Assembly (NCBI RefSeq): GCF_900100205.1
Contig: NZ_FNEQ01000013.1
Span: forward strand, 62,001-126,000
DNA from: Duganella sp. OV510
Lineage (GTDB): Bacteria > Pseudomonadota > Gammaproteobacteria > Burkholderiales > Burkholderiaceae_D
DNA length: 64,000 nucleotides
Direction of reading: 5' to 3'
Shown: positions 32,028-40,999 of the stretch, piece by piece
Numbering within the stretch: position 1 is the first letter of the stretch
How the letters are laid out: every line of letters begins with the position of its first letter
The notes under the pieces: model-generated
What the model was told of the DNA's origin: nothing
Seen by the model: only the letters and a program-made list of their open reading frames with translations
The model's database searches: none
Translations under genes and position numbers: made by a program

Positions 32028-33904
32028 ACAGCGTCCTTGTATTGATGCTGTTGATCTGCCTTCAGGCTGGCGCTGCTTCGGCTGAACTGGTGATCGACAG
32101 CTTGCCGGTTGCCGCTGCGTGCAAAACCGGGCAGGCACACGGCCCTTTGCTGTTGCCGCGTTCTCCGGTGGCGGGCGAGGCGGATCTTTACCAGGCCGCT
32201 GCCGACATCAGCGACTGGGGCGGCCATTTCTCGCGCTATCTGCTGGCAGCAGGCGCTGGCGGCGGTGCCACGCTGGCATGGGATGCCGGCATCATCCTGA
32301 CCGGCACGTCCAGCACGCCTCCTGCACCGGCGCCGGCGCTACGGCAGATCTACACCGCCATCGTCCAGCCGGATGGCGCGCTGGCGATGGTGCCGTTTGC
32401 CTGGGCATCGCTGTCCACCGCGCAGCAGGCCATGCTGAACCTGGAGGATGGCGCCGGCGAGCAGCGCCTGGCCTATCTGCGTGGCGACCGTACGCTGGAA
32501 GGCGCACCATTCCGCCGGCGCGGCAGCATCCTGGGTGACGCCATACACAGCACGCCAGTCTACGTCGCGCCAGAGGGCAAGCGCGCGGCGGTTTTTCTCG
32601 GCGCCAATGACGGCATGCTGCACACCTTTGACGCCATCAGCGGCGTCGAACTATTCGCCTATGTGCCTGATGCGCTGATCGAGAACCTGCACCACCTGAC
32701 GAATCCAGCCTATTTGCACCGTGCCTATGTCGATGGCCAGGCCAGCATCGGTGGCGAGAAGAAAAACGTGCTGGTCTCCGCTATGGGCGGCGGCGCTAAA
32801 GGCGTGTTTGCGCTGGACGTCAGCGATCCCGCGCGCTTCGCTGGGGGCGGCGGTGCGTTGTGGGAATTCACCGATCGCCATGATGCGATGATGGGGAATG
32901 TCATCACGCTGCCGCAAGTTGCCAGGGTGCGCGTGCGCAAGGACGTGGACCGCGATTTTGCGATTGTCACCAGCGGCCTCAACGCCAGCGATGGCGCGCT
33001 GTTTCTGCTGGCGCTTGACAAGCCACGTAGCGAAGGCTGGCAGCGCAACATCAACTATTACCGCATCAAGACCCGGCCGGATGCGTTGAGCGCACCTGCC
33101 TTGATCAATAGCAGCGACGGCGTGCTGCGCTATGCCTACGCTGGCGACCTGGACGGCCGGCTATGGCGCTTCGATTTTCGCGACGGCGCACCATCGTCGG
33201 CCGACCAGCTTTTCACTGCGCGTGACGCCAGCGGCAATCCTCAGCCGATCACGGAACAGCCTTTGCTGGCCCACGCTCCCGGTGGCGGCTATATGGTGCT
33301 GTTCGGCACTGGGCAGTTGATCGAAGCGGCGGACCGCAGCAGCAGGACGCAGCAGTCGTATTACGCCATCATCGACAATCTGCTGGACACCATCAGCGGC
33401 CGCCATCAGCTGACGCAGCGTTTCCTCGATGGCGCCGACTTGCCGCTGGCGCCAGGCAGCAAGGGCTGGTTTATCGACTTCACCCAGCCGTCGGAGCGTA
33501 GCACCCATGCGGGCGTGCTGGCCGATGGCGCCGTGCTGTTCAACACCGTGTTGCCGGGCGCCGATATGTGCAGCACGACACGCAGCCGCAGTTACGTATT
33601 GAATGTGCTGACCGGGCTGCCGGACGATGGCCTGGTCACCGCGCGCCTGCCGAGCGGCGAAGCGATTGTGGGCACCATGCTGCCCAATTATGCGCCCGTG
33701 CCATTGCTGCTGCCGCAATCCGTGGTGTTCAGCACGCGCGATGCGCTGGGAAGAATTCGGCAGGAGAAGGAGTATGCGCTGGTTCAAGTATTTGGGAGCG
33801 GCGAGGTCGCGCGCACCGGCAGCCTGAAGGCAACGCGCCGTGTCGGCCGTCTTAGCTGGCGTGAAATCGTCAACTGGCGCGAATTGCACGAGGCCGCCAA
33901 ATGA
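32024..33904 (+). CDS. pilY1: short PilY1-like pilus protein (C-terminal propeller only)
   Basis: Exported protein of 626 residues: signal peptide MNSVLVLMLLICLQAGAASA, then a region with DWGGHFSRYLLAAG, and the PilY1 C-terminal beta propeller (RRRGSILGDAIHSTPVYV, GANDGMLHTFDAISGVELFA, YVDGQASIGGEKKNVLVSAM, YAGDLDGRLWRFDF). Typical PilY1 proteins are about 1000-1200 residues with an N-terminal von Willebrand A domain; that domain is absent here. In the pilus system PilY1 acts at the tip in adhesion, retraction control and surface sensing, functions partly assigned to the missing domain. The start is fixed by ATGA overlap with pilX. Confidence 0.85.
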   Translation: MNSVLVLMLLICLQAGAASAELVIDSLPVAAACKTGQAHGPLLLPRSPVAGEADLYQAAADISDWGGHFSRYLLAAGAGGGATLAWDAGIILTGTSSTPPAPAPALRQIYTAIVQPDGALAMVPFAWASLSTAQQAMLNLEDGAGEQRLAYLRGDRTLEGAPFRRRGSILGDAIHSTPVYVAPEGKRAAVFLGANDGMLHTFDAISGVELFAYVPDALIENLHHLTNPAYLHRAYVDGQASIGGEKKNVLVSAMGGGAKGVFALDVSDPARFAGGGGALWEFTDRHDAMMGNVITLPQVARVRVRKDVDRDFAIVTSGLNASDGALFLLALDKPRSEGWQRNINYYRIKTRPDALSAPALINSSDGVLRYAYAGDLDGRLWRFDFRDGAPSSADQLFTARDASGNPQPITEQPLLAHAPGGGYMVLFGTGQLIEAADRSSRTQQSYYAIIDNLLDTISGRHQLTQRFLDGADLPLAPGSKGWFIDFTQPSERSTHAGVLADGAVLFNTVLPGADMCSTTRSRSYVLNVLTGLPDDGLVTARLPSGEAIVGTMLPNYAPVPLLLPQSVVFSTRDALGRIRQEKEYALVQVFGSGEVARTGSLKATRRVGRLSWREIVNWRELHEAAK

Positions 33905-34347
33905 AACGCGCCGGATTCAGCCTGGTGGAACTGGCCGTGGTGCTGGTGATCGTGGCGGTGCTGGCTTCGCAAGCCATGCCGGCCTATCAGCAACATGTGA
34001 TACGCACGCGCCGCAATGAAGGTCAGTCGGCGCTGCTCAAGCTGATGATGCAGCAGGAGCGTTTTCATACGCAGCACAACACCTACATCGCTTTCTCCGC
34101 CACAGCCACCGAGCCTGAGGCGCGCCATTTCCAATGGTGGAGCGGCGCCAATCCAGGCGTCAGCGCGTACGAAATGGAGGGCAAGGCCTGCGACGGCGAA
34201 CCGATCGCACAATGCATTCAGATCGTCGCCACGCCGGGCACGATGCTGGTGGACCGCCGCTTTCGCGACGAAGACTGCCGCATTCTGAAACTCACCAGTA
34301 CCGGCCTGCGCCTTGCCACCGGACCCGCCTCGGGATGCTGGCCATGA
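33901..34347 (+). CDS. pilE: PilE-type minor pilin
   Basis: Prepilin of 148 residues: MKRAGFSLVELAVVLVIVAV (cleavage before Phe, Glu5), then a helix and a small globular domain with HNTYIAFSATATEPEARHFQ and two terminal cysteines (EDCRILK, ASGCWP) that likely close a disulfide loop. Resembles PilE minor pilins placed after pilY1 in Pseudomonas-type clusters. Overlaps pilY1 by 4 bases and fimT by 4. Confidence 0.83.
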   Translation: MKRAGFSLVELAVVLVIVAVLASQAMPAYQQHVIRTRRNEGQSALLKLMMQQERFHTQHNTYIAFSATATEPEARHFQWWSGANPGVSAYEMEGKACDGEPIAQCIQIVATPGTMLVDRRFRDEDCRILKLTSTGLRLATGPASGCWP

Positions 34348-34895
34348 ACCGACAAGGCGCCGGCCTCACGCTGATTGAGTTGCTGATTGTGCTGACCTTG
34401 GCGATGATATTGCTTGGCGCCGCCGCGCCGGCCTTTCAGCACGCATTGCAACGCATGCGCCTGCAGACGGCTACCAATGACCTGCTGGCTGCCATCGATC
34501 TGACGCGTACCCAGGCCATCGCACGCGGCGGTAAAGTCCTGATGGCGCCGCTGGAGCCGGCGGGCATCGACTGGCAAAGCGGCTGGGCTGTGTTCATCGA
34601 CCGCAACGGCAACCGCCGGCCGGATGCGGACGAGCCGCTGCTGTATCGCCATGATCCGCTGCGTGCGGACATCCGCATTACCTCGAAATTCACCTCCGGC
34701 AACGCGCCCACCTATGTCGCCTACAACGCCGCCGGGCGCACATGCAGCGCCGCCAGCAGCCTGACAGCCCGCTGGGGCACGCTGTCGCTCAAGCAGGGCG
34801 ACAACGCCCGCAACATCATCATCAACATGCTGGGACGCGTGCGCGTCTGCGATCCGGCCGCCGAGCGAACCGCCTGCGCCGGCACCTCTGATTGA
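34344..34895 (+). CDS. fimT: GspH/FimT family pseudopilin
   Basis: Prepilin of 183 residues: GAGLTLIELLIVLTLAMILL with cleavable Gly|Leu and Glu5, then RLQTATNDLLAAIDLTRTQA and SGWAVFIDRNGNRRPDADEP, the GspH/FimT domain. FimT proteins take part in pilus biogenesis and, in some bacteria, DNA uptake. A larger frame starts at 34134 inside pilE but the ATG at 34344 is coupled (ATGA) and gives the correct signal. Last gene of the pilus operon. Confidence 0.85.
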   Translation: MNRQGAGLTLIELLIVLTLAMILLGAAAPAFQHALQRMRLQTATNDLLAAIDLTRTQAIARGGKVLMAPLEPAGIDWQSGWAVFIDRNGNRRPDADEPLLYRHDPLRADIRITSKFTSGNAPTYVAYNAAGRTCSAASSLTARWGTLSLKQGDNARNIIINMLGRVRVCDPAAERTACAGTSD

Positions 34896-34938
34896 ACTAG
34901 CCTTTATAATGTTGCGAAATCAATTTGGCAGGAATACC

Positions 34939-36033
34939 GTGGACATCAGGAACGATCTGGAAGGCATGACGCTGGCGCTGGAATGGGCGGCCAAGGGGCT
35001 GTACACCACCGCGCCGAATCCGCATATCGGCTGCGTGATCGTGCGTGACGGCGTCGTCATCGGCGCTGGCGTGACGCAGCAGGCCGGCAGCGACCATGCC
35101 GAGATCCAGGCGCTGAAGGATGCGCAGGCGCGCGGCCACGATGTGCGCGGCGCCACCGCCTACGTGACGCTGGAGCCCTGCAATCACCACGGCCGCACGC
35201 CGCCGTGTTCGGACGCGCTGGTACGCGCCGGCCTGGGCCGGGTGGTGGCGGCGATGGAAGATCCGAATCCGCTGGTGGCCGGGCAGGGCATGGCCAAGCT
35301 GGCCGCGCATGGCATCGCCACCAGTGTCGGCTTGCTGGCCGGGCAAGCTTATGAATTGAATATAGGATTTTTCTCGCGCATGACACGCGGCCTGCCGTGG
35401 GTGCGCATGAAAACCGCCGCTAGCCTGGATGGCATGACGGCGCTGCACAATGGCGTCAGTCAGTGGATTACCGGGCCGGAGGCGCGCGCCGATGGCCATC
35501 ACTGGCGCGCGCGGGCGTGCGCCATCCTGACCGGCATCGGCACCGTCAAGGCCGATGATCCGCAACTGAACGTGCGCGCGGTAGAGACGCCGCGCCAGCC
35601 GCGCCGGATCGTGGTCGACAGCAGGCTTGATATTGACCTGTCCGCCAAGATATTGACGGGAGGCGGCACCTGGATTGCGGCGGCGGTGCGCAACCACGAG
35701 AAGGAAGCGGCGCTGGCCGATGCCGGCCACGAGGTCATCATGCTGTCGAATGTGTCCGGCAAGGTCGACTTGCCTGAATTGATGCGCGAACTGGGCCGTC
35801 GCCAGATCAACGAGCTGCACGTTGAAGCCGGCGGCAAGCTGAATGGTTCGCTGATACGCGAGGGCTGTGTCGATGAGCTGCTGCTCTATCTGGCGCCCAC
35901 GCTGCTTGGCGATGCACAGGGCATGTTCGCGCTGCCGGCACTGACCGACCTGACCGGCAGGCAGTCTTTGAAATTTCACGAGGTTAAGCAGATCGGCGAA
36001 GATTTGCGTATCCTGGCCCGATTCACTCATTAG
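34939..36033 (+). CDS. ribD: bifunctional riboflavin deaminase/reductase RibD
   Basis: Enzyme of 364 residues for the second and third steps of riboflavin synthesis. The deaminase domain has TTAPNPHIGCVIV, DHAEIQAL and VTLEPCNHHGRTPPCSDAL (zinc ligands His, Cys, Cys); the reductase domain begins about residue 145 (PWVRMKTAASLDGMTA) with QWITGPEARAD and GIGTVKADDPQLNVR. AGGA at 34930-34933 supports GTG 34939. The ATG at 34909 overlaps a TATAAT (34905-34910) that may be the promoter -10, which argues against starting there. ribE follows 8 bases later. Confidence 0.93.
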   Translation: MDIRNDLEGMTLALEWAAKGLYTTAPNPHIGCVIVRDGVVIGAGVTQQAGSDHAEIQALKDAQARGHDVRGATAYVTLEPCNHHGRTPPCSDALVRAGLGRVVAAMEDPNPLVAGQGMAKLAAHGIATSVGLLAGQAYELNIGFFSRMTRGLPWVRMKTAASLDGMTALHNGVSQWITGPEARADGHHWRARACAILTGIGTVKADDPQLNVRAVETPRQPRRIVVDSRLDIDLSAKILTGGGTWIAAAVRNHEKEAALADAGHEVIMLSNVSGKVDLPELMRELGRRQINELHVEAGGKLNGSLIREGCVDELLLYLAPTLLGDAQGMFALPALTDLTGRQSLKFHEVKQIGEDLRILARFTH

Positions 36034-36041
36034 GAAGAATT

Positions 36042-36668
36042 ATGTTTACTGGTATCGTCGCCGCTGTCGGCAAAATTGAATCGGTGAAGCCGCTTGAAGG
36101 CGGCTCGTTCGCAGGCGTGCGCCTGGACATCAATGCCGGCGGCCTGCCGCTGGCAGACGTGGCGCTGGGTGATTCCATTGCCATCAACGGCGCCTGCATG
36201 ACGGTGGTGGAAAAGGATGCCACCAATTTCCGCGTCGACGTGTCGCGCGAAAGCCTGAACAAGACCGTCGGCCTCGACACGCTGACCGAAGTGAATCTGG
36301 AAAAAGCCTTGACGCTGAACGAGCGCCTCGGCGGCCACCTGGTATCTGGCCACGTCGATGGCCTGGGCGTGGTGCGCAAGTTCGAGCCGATCGGTGAGTC
36401 GTGGGAGCTGGTGGTGGAAGCCCCATATGAGCTGGCCAAGTTCCTGGCCTACAAGGGCTCGATCGTGGTCAATGGCGTGTCGCTGACCGTCAACCGCATC
36501 AGCGATATCGGCGAAGGCAAGGATCTGGTGTGCCAGTTCTCGATCAACCTGATCCCGCACACCATCGCCATGACCACGCTGAAGCACCTGGCGGTGGGCG
36601 TGCAGGTCAATCTCGAAATCGACCTGATCGCCCGCTACGTCGAACGCATGGTGTCGATCTCGCGCTAA
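36042..36668 (+). CDS. ribE: riboflavin synthase alpha chain RibE
   Basis: Enzyme of 208 residues that dismutates two lumazines to riboflavin. MFTGIVAAVGKIESVKPLEG starts the first of two similar lumazine-binding halves (second from about residue 97, HVDGLGVVRKFEPIG); SIAINGACMTVVEKD and SIVVNGVSLTVNRI are the paired signatures. Co-transcribed with ribD. Its stop overlaps the stop of the convergent hydrolase gene. Confidence 0.95.
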   Translation: MFTGIVAAVGKIESVKPLEGGSFAGVRLDINAGGLPLADVALGDSIAINGACMTVVEKDATNFRVDVSRESLNKTVGLDTLTEVNLEKALTLNERLGGHLVSGHVDGLGVVRKFEPIGESWELVVEAPYELAKFLAYKGSIVVNGVSLTVNRISDIGEGKDLVCQFSINLIPHTIAMTTLKHLAVGVQVNLEIDLIARYVERMVSISR

Positions 36669-37339
36669 GCCGCATCGCGCGCGGCTTGCTGTGCGCGCGC
36701 ATAGCTTTCCATCACCGCCGCATAATTTGGCGCGACCAGGCCGTACAGCTGGGCCAGGCCGGCGGCTTCCGGCCGCGCCCAGGTGCGGTGCAGTTCCGAT
36801 AGCAGGGCATTGGTGCTGGTTGGCTTGACGCCGCCCTGCACGAAGCGGGCGAGGGAGACGCGCGAGGCCATCTCGCTTGGATCGCCGGAGGCATCGATGA
36901 CGGCATACACATCGTAGCCGGCCGCGACTGCGTCGAGTGCGGGGAACATCACGCAAACGCTGGTCCAGACGCCTGCCATCACCAGCGTTTTGCGGCCGCT
37001 TGAGCGCACCTGGGCGACGAAGTCTTCATTGTCCCAGGCGTTGACTTCGCCCTTGCGTGGCACGTAGACGGCGTGTGGTGCATATTCGTGGATTTCCGGC
37101 ATCAACGGTCCATTGCTGCCGGCTGGCTCGGAGGCGGTGGTAATCACTGGAATTTTCAGCAGACTGCACAGCCTGGCAATCATCTCGACGTTGCGGCGCA
37201 GGTCGGCGACTGGAATATCCTTGACCGTCTGGAACAGCCCGGACTGGTGATCAAGCAGCAGCACTACGGTATCGGCCGGGTCCAGCAGCCGCGCGCCGCC
37301 ACCGGTGGACAGCACACTGGTTTTCGTTGGGGAAGTCAT
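36665..37339 (-). CDS. isochorismatase-family hydrolase (YcaC-like)
   Basis: Cysteine hydrolase of 224 residues. TVVLLLDHQSGLFQTVKD carries the catalytic Asp, YVPRKGEVNAWDN the Lys region, and TLVMAGVWTSVCVMFPALDA the catalytic Cys. The pattern fits YcaC-type hydrolases of unknown substrate rather than true isochorismatase, which acts with siderophore genes absent here. The frame is open to 37510, but ATG 37339 with GGAGAA 8 bases upstream is clear. Convergent with ribE, sharing the last bases. Confidence 0.87.
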   Translation of the reverse strand: MTSPTKTSVLSTGGGARLLDPADTVVLLLDHQSGLFQTVKDIPVADLRRNVEMIARLCSLLKIPVITTASEPAGSNGPLMPEIHEYAPHAVYVPRKGEVNAWDNEDFVAQVRSSGRKTLVMAGVWTSVCVMFPALDAVAAGYDVYAVIDASGDPSEMASRVSLARFVQGGVKPTSTNALLSELHRTWARPEAAGLAQLYGLVAPNYAAVMESYARAQQAARDAA

Positions 37340-37478
37340 CGTTAATTCTCCAGGGTTGTTATGTGCCAACCAGATTGCCTGAATTCTTTGCGCCGTGCGG
37401 CGGTGTCGCGACGATGCCTCCGCAAGCGCCCCCTGATCAGGGGGATTGCAGGCTTGCCAGGAGGGAGAGGGCGGCAAA

Positions 37479-37853
37479 TCAGGGCGACGACAGGCTGCGC
37501 AGATAGGCAATCAGCGCCTCGCGCTCGGCCTTGCTGCGTACGCGGTAGTCCATGTTCTGGCCGGGGATGAATTTTTCCGGATCGGTCAGCCAGCGGTCGA
37601 GCGATGCAGCATCCCACTGCACGCCGGACTTGCGTAGCGCGCGCGAGTAATCGTAGTCCTTGATGCTGCCGGCCTGGCGGCCGAATACGCCACGGTGGCG
37701 CGGGCCGGTTTCGTCGGTGTCGAGCGCGTGGCATTCCGTGCAGCGCTTTTGCCAGATGCGCTGCCCCTGGGCGATCTGCCGGCTATCCTGCGCCTGCGCT
37801 ATGCCTGCCGCTAACAGGAAGGCCAGGCTGGCCGCTGCTGCATGAGTGAACAT
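37479..37853 (-). CDS. class I cytochrome c
   Basis: Periplasmic electron carrier of 124 residues: signal peptide MFTHAAAASLAFLLAAGIAQ(A), haem site QKRCTECHALD (CxxCH), ETGPRHRGVFGRQAG, and the distal Met ligand probably in IPGQNMDYRV. Compares with mitochondrial-like cytochrome c2/c552 types with a GPxLxGVxGRxAG segment. No partner oxidase is nearby. Confidence 0.9.
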   Translation of the reverse strand: MFTHAAAASLAFLLAAGIAQAQDSRQIAQGQRIWQKRCTECHALDTDETGPRHRGVFGRQAGSIKDYDYSRALRKSGVQWDAASLDRWLTDPEKFIPGQNMDYRVRSKAEREALIAYLRSLSSP

Positions 37854-38011
37854 GGTATCCCCGAAGCTGAGAATATTTGCAAGATTACCATGCGGCAGCT
37901 TTAGAATCTGCCTTTTGAGCGATAAAAGCGCCGTTTTGCGGTAGAGAAGGCGTAAATCCTTTAAAATAGCGGGTTAATGAAATACGCTTGCTCTGTCTTG
38001 AAGGATTAAAA

Positions 38012-39124
38012 ATGTCAATTTCCAGCACCGAAGAAATCGTCGCCGAATTGCGCGCTGGCCGCATGGTGATCCTGGTCGATGAAGAAGACCGGGAAAACGA
38101 AGGTGACCTGGTGCTCGCGGCGGACTTCGTCACGCCGGAAGCCATCAACTTTATGGTCAAGTATGCGCGCGGCCTGGTGTGCCTGACGCTGACCGAAGAA
38201 CGCTGCGACCAGCTCGAACTGTCGATGATGTCGGCCAAAAATGGTACGGCCTACGGCACCAATTTCACCGTGTCGATCGAAGCCGCCGAGGGCGTCACCA
38301 CCGGCATTTCGGCCGCCGACCGCGCCAAGACCATTCAGGTGGCCGTCACCAAGGATGCCAAGCCGTCGGACATCGTCCAGCCGGGCCACATCTTCCCGCT
38401 GAAAGCGCAAAAAGGCGGCGTGCTGATGCGCGCCGGCCATACCGAAGCCGGTTGCGACCTGACCGCCATGGCCGGCCTGACGCCAGCCTCGGTGATCTGC
38501 GAGATCATGAAGGACGACGGCACCATGGCGCGCCTGCCGGATCTGCTGGAATTCGCCAAGGAACACAATCTGAAGATCGGCACCATTGCCGACCTGATCC
38601 ACTACCGCAGCCGCAACGAGTCGCTGGTGGAAAAAGCCGGCGAGCGCACGCTGAAGACCGCCCATGGCGACTTCCGCATGATCGCCTACCGCGACAAGCC
38701 TAGCGGCTCGGCCCACCTGGCGCTGGTGCATGGCGATATCCAGAAGGGCAAGGAAACGCTGGTGCGCGTGCACCAGCCGGTATCGATCCTGGACGTGCTG
38801 GAATCGGAAGCCACCACCCACTCGTGGAATCTGTCGTCGTCGATGGCTGCCATCAAGGCAGCCGATAGCGGCGTGATCGTGCTGCTGAACTGCGAAGAGA
38901 CTGCCGAGCAGTTCTTCAACCAGTTCGAGGCGCTGTGCAATCCGGTCGACGCCAAACCGAAAGGTCGCGCGGCCAGCATGGACCTGCGCAGCTACGGTAT
39001 CGGCGCGCAGATCCTGCGCGAAGTCGGCGTCTGCAAGATGCAGCTGCTGGCCAGCCCGCGCAAGATGCCGTCGATGACTGGCTTCAATCTGGAAGTGACC
39101 GGCTACGTCGCCAAACCTAACTAA
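38012..39124 (+). CDS. ribBA: DHBP synthase with degenerate GTP cyclohydrolase II-like domain (RibBX)
   Basis: Protein of 370 residues. The N-terminal domain (1 to about 205) is 3,4-dihydroxy-2-butanone-4-phosphate synthase: VILVDEEDRENEGDLVLAAD, GLVCLTLTEERC, YGTNFTVSIEA and RAGHTEAGCDL are intact. The C-terminal domain resembles RibA, but the zinc-binding stretch (normally HSECLTGD...RCDCG) reads VHQPVSILDVLESEATTHS with no cysteines, so cyclohydrolase II activity should be lost. This is the RibBX type known from proteobacteria; a separate ribA would be needed elsewhere. ribH and nusB follow closely. Confidence 0.9.
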   Translation: MSISSTEEIVAELRAGRMVILVDEEDRENEGDLVLAADFVTPEAINFMVKYARGLVCLTLTEERCDQLELSMMSAKNGTAYGTNFTVSIEAAEGVTTGISAADRAKTIQVAVTKDAKPSDIVQPGHIFPLKAQKGGVLMRAGHTEAGCDLTAMAGLTPASVICEIMKDDGTMARLPDLLEFAKEHNLKIGTIADLIHYRSRNESLVEKAGERTLKTAHGDFRMIAYRDKPSGSAHLALVHGDIQKGKETLVRVHQPVSILDVLESEATTHSWNLSSSMAAIKAADSGVIVLLNCEETAEQFFNQFEALCNPVDAKPKGRAASMDLRSYGIGAQILREVGVCKMQLLASPRKMPSMTGFNLEVTGYVAKPN

Positions 39125-39150
39125 TCAACCAACATATATAAGAGGCCATC

Positions 39151-39639
39151 ATGACCGTAGGAAGCTACGAAACCAATCTGAACGGCGAAGACCTGCGCAT
39201 TGGCGTGGTACAAGCCCGTTTTAACGAAGACATCTGCCACGGCCTGCTGTCGGCCTGCCTGGCCGAACTGAAGCATCTGGGCGTGGCGGACGAGGACATC
39301 CTGCACGTGACCGTGCCGGGCGCGCTGGAAGTGCCGCTGGTGCTGCAGAAGATGGCGGAGTCGCAGCAGTTCGACGCGCTGATCGCGCTGGGCGCGGTGA
39401 TTCGCGGCGAGACTTACCACTTCGAACTGGTGTCGAACGAATCGGGCGCGGGCATCACCCGCATCGGCCTGGACTTCGGCATTCCGATCGCCAACGCCAT
39501 CCTGACCACCGAGAACGACGAGCAGGCGGAAGTGCGCATGGCCGTCAAAGGCGCCGACGCCGCGCGCGTGGCCGTTGAGATGGCCAATCTGACCATCGCC
39601 CTGGAAGAGCTGAACCAGGATCAGGGCGACGACGAATAA
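39151..39639 (+). CDS. ribH: lumazine synthase RibH
   Basis: Enzyme of 162 residues that condenses the RibB and RibD products into 6,7-dimethyl-8-ribityllumazine. IGVVQARFNEDICHGLLSAC, VPGALEVPLVLQKMA, ALIALGAVIRGETYHFELV and the catalytic His in GETYHF are present; FGIPIANAILTTENDEQA ends the fold. 26 bases after ribBX; nusB follows after 18. Confidence 0.96.
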   Translation: MTVGSYETNLNGEDLRIGVVQARFNEDICHGLLSACLAELKHLGVADEDILHVTVPGALEVPLVLQKMAESQQFDALIALGAVIRGETYHFELVSNESGAGITRIGLDFGIPIANAILTTENDEQAEVRMAVKGADAARVAVEMANLTIALEELNQDQGDDE

Positions 39640-39657
39640 ACACACGAAGGTAAGAAT

Positions 39658-40128
39658 ATGAACGACAAGACTACGCACGCCAACCCCAGCAAGAACCGCA
39701 CGCCGCGTCACCGCGCGCGCGAGTTCGCGCTGCAGGGCTTGTACCAGTGGCTGCTGAATAATGAATCCGCGTCGACGGTGGTTAACCACATCCGTGGCGC
39801 GCACGGTTTCGACAAGGCCGACGCCGAGCACTTCACCGTGCTGCTGAATGGTGCGATCGGTTCGTCGGTGGAGCTGCGCGCGACTTTTGCGCCGCTGGTC
39901 GACCGCGGCATTAACGAGCTGTCGCCGATCGAGCACGCGGTGCTGCTGATTGGCGCTTACGAGCTGAAGAACAATCTGGAGATTCCTTACCGCGTCGTGA
40001 TCAACGAGGCGGTGGAGCTGACCAAGTCGTTCGGCGGTATCGATGGTCACAAGTACGTCAACGGCGTGCTGGACAAGCTGGCCGCCCAGCTGCGTCCGGA
40101 AGAGGTTGCTGCCGACAAGAAGCGTTGA
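39658..40128 (+). CDS. nusB: transcription antitermination factor NusB
   Basis: All-helical RNA-binding protein of 156 residues that with NusE binds boxA RNA for rRNA antitermination. RHRAREFALQGLYQWLLNN is the conserved first helix; INELSPIEHAVLLIGAYELK and PYRVVINEAVELTKSFGGID with HKYVNGVLDKLA are the C-terminal signature. Placement behind ribH is widely conserved. A strong terminator follows. Confidence 0.96.
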   Translation: MNDKTTHANPSKNRTPRHRAREFALQGLYQWLLNNESASTVVNHIRGAHGFDKADAEHFTVLLNGAIGSSVELRATFAPLVDRGINELSPIEHAVLLIGAYELKNNLEIPYRVVINEAVELTKSFGGIDGHKYVNGVLDKLAAQLRPEEVAADKKR

Positions 40129-40145
40129 TCGCTGCCGGTATCGTT

Positions 40146-40185
40146 AAAAGCCACCCACGGTAGCGTGCGGTGGCTTTTTTTATTT
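40146..40185 (+). terminator. intrinsic terminator after nusB
   Basis: Stem AAAGCCACC (40147-40155) / GGTGGCTTT (40169-40177) with further pairing in the loop, then a run of T. Ends the ribBX-ribH-nusB operon. Confidence 0.9.
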
Positions 40186-40206
40186 GTGGGTTGACCTTGC
40201 CATCGT

Positions 40207-40935
40207 TTGTTGCACAGAATTGCTTTTTCAGTAATCTGGAGTGGCATCATCGAACTGCATAGCCCAAGCAGGCGGCGGCGTGGATGGCTGGTGGTGATCG
40301 CCGGTGCGCACGTTTTGGCGTTCCTGGCCTGGAAGCCGCCTGAACGGCCACCGGCGGCGCCGCAGGCCAGGCCGCATGCGCCGATTACCTACATCCTGGC
40401 GTCTTTGAAGCGGCCTGAACCGGCGGTGTCAGCGGCTGAGCGGCCAGTGACGCGCACGCGTGTCGCGGCGGCTCCCGCGCCGGCTGCCGCCGCTGCTGCT
40501 ACCGCACCGCAGGCGATCACGATGCCGTCTGCGCCAGCTGCCGTGCCTGCCTCCGAGCCGGCGGCGGTGGCGGAGGCGGTGCCAACGTTGCCGTCCGATC
40601 CGTTTGCCTTGCCGGTAAAGCCGCAGGACGATCTGAAGCAGCGCGCCATCAAGGGCGCCGCAGCGGCTGACAAGGCGGCGTTGAAGGAATCATTCACGCA
40701 GCGCGACCGCAAGCTGGTCAACGATGACACCGCGCTGGGCACCGCCATCGCCAAGGCTTACCGTGGTGGTGGCACGCGCCAGGTGGAGATGGTGGCGGCG
40801 GACGGCAGCCGCATCACCAAATTCATCCTGCCGGGCGGGGCGGAAGTCTGCTATCGCGCCGCCTCGAATAATTTCAGCGGTGGCCGCGATCCGTTCCGTG
40901 ACAGTGGCAAAATCGTCGCCAGTTCCTGCCCATAA
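40207..40935 (+). CDS. hypothetical Ala/Pro-rich membrane-anchored protein
   Basis: Protein of up to 242 residues. A basic patch (SRRRRGW) and one hydrophobic helix (LVVIAGAHVLAFLAW) are followed by a Pro/Ala-rich spacer of about 80 residues and a C-terminal part (RDRKLVNDDTALGTAIAKAY, VEMVAADGSRITKFILPGGA, EVCYRAASNN). The plan of N-terminal anchor, extended periplasmic linker and small domain resembles TonB/TolA-like proteins, but the tail is not the TonB domain. I do not recognise the family. The start is unsure: only TTG codons at 40207 and 40210 precede the helix in frame. Confidence 0.6.
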   Translation: MLHRIAFSVIWSGIIELHSPSRRRRGWLVVIAGAHVLAFLAWKPPERPPAAPQARPHAPITYILASLKRPEPAVSAAERPVTRTRVAAAPAPAAAAAATAPQAITMPSAPAAVPASEPAAVAEAVPTLPSDPFALPVKPQDDLKQRAIKGAAAADKAALKESFTQRDRKLVNDDTALGTAIAKAYRGGGTRQVEMVAADGSRITKFILPGGAEVCYRAASNNFSGGRDPFRDSGKIVASSCP

Positions 40936-40999
40936 AAATCGTCAGCGCGTTTGCACTACCTCAATACGCGCTGACGACGCGCGGCCGTAGACTGGATGG

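Noticed and set aside
34905..34911. ATG 34909 as ribD start
   Set aside because: It overlaps a TATAAT that may be the promoter, and GTG 34939 has a better spaced ribosome binding site.
37854..38011. Possible FMN riboswitch before ribBX
   Set aside because: None of the conserved RFN segments are visible, and the spacer is only about 160 bases.
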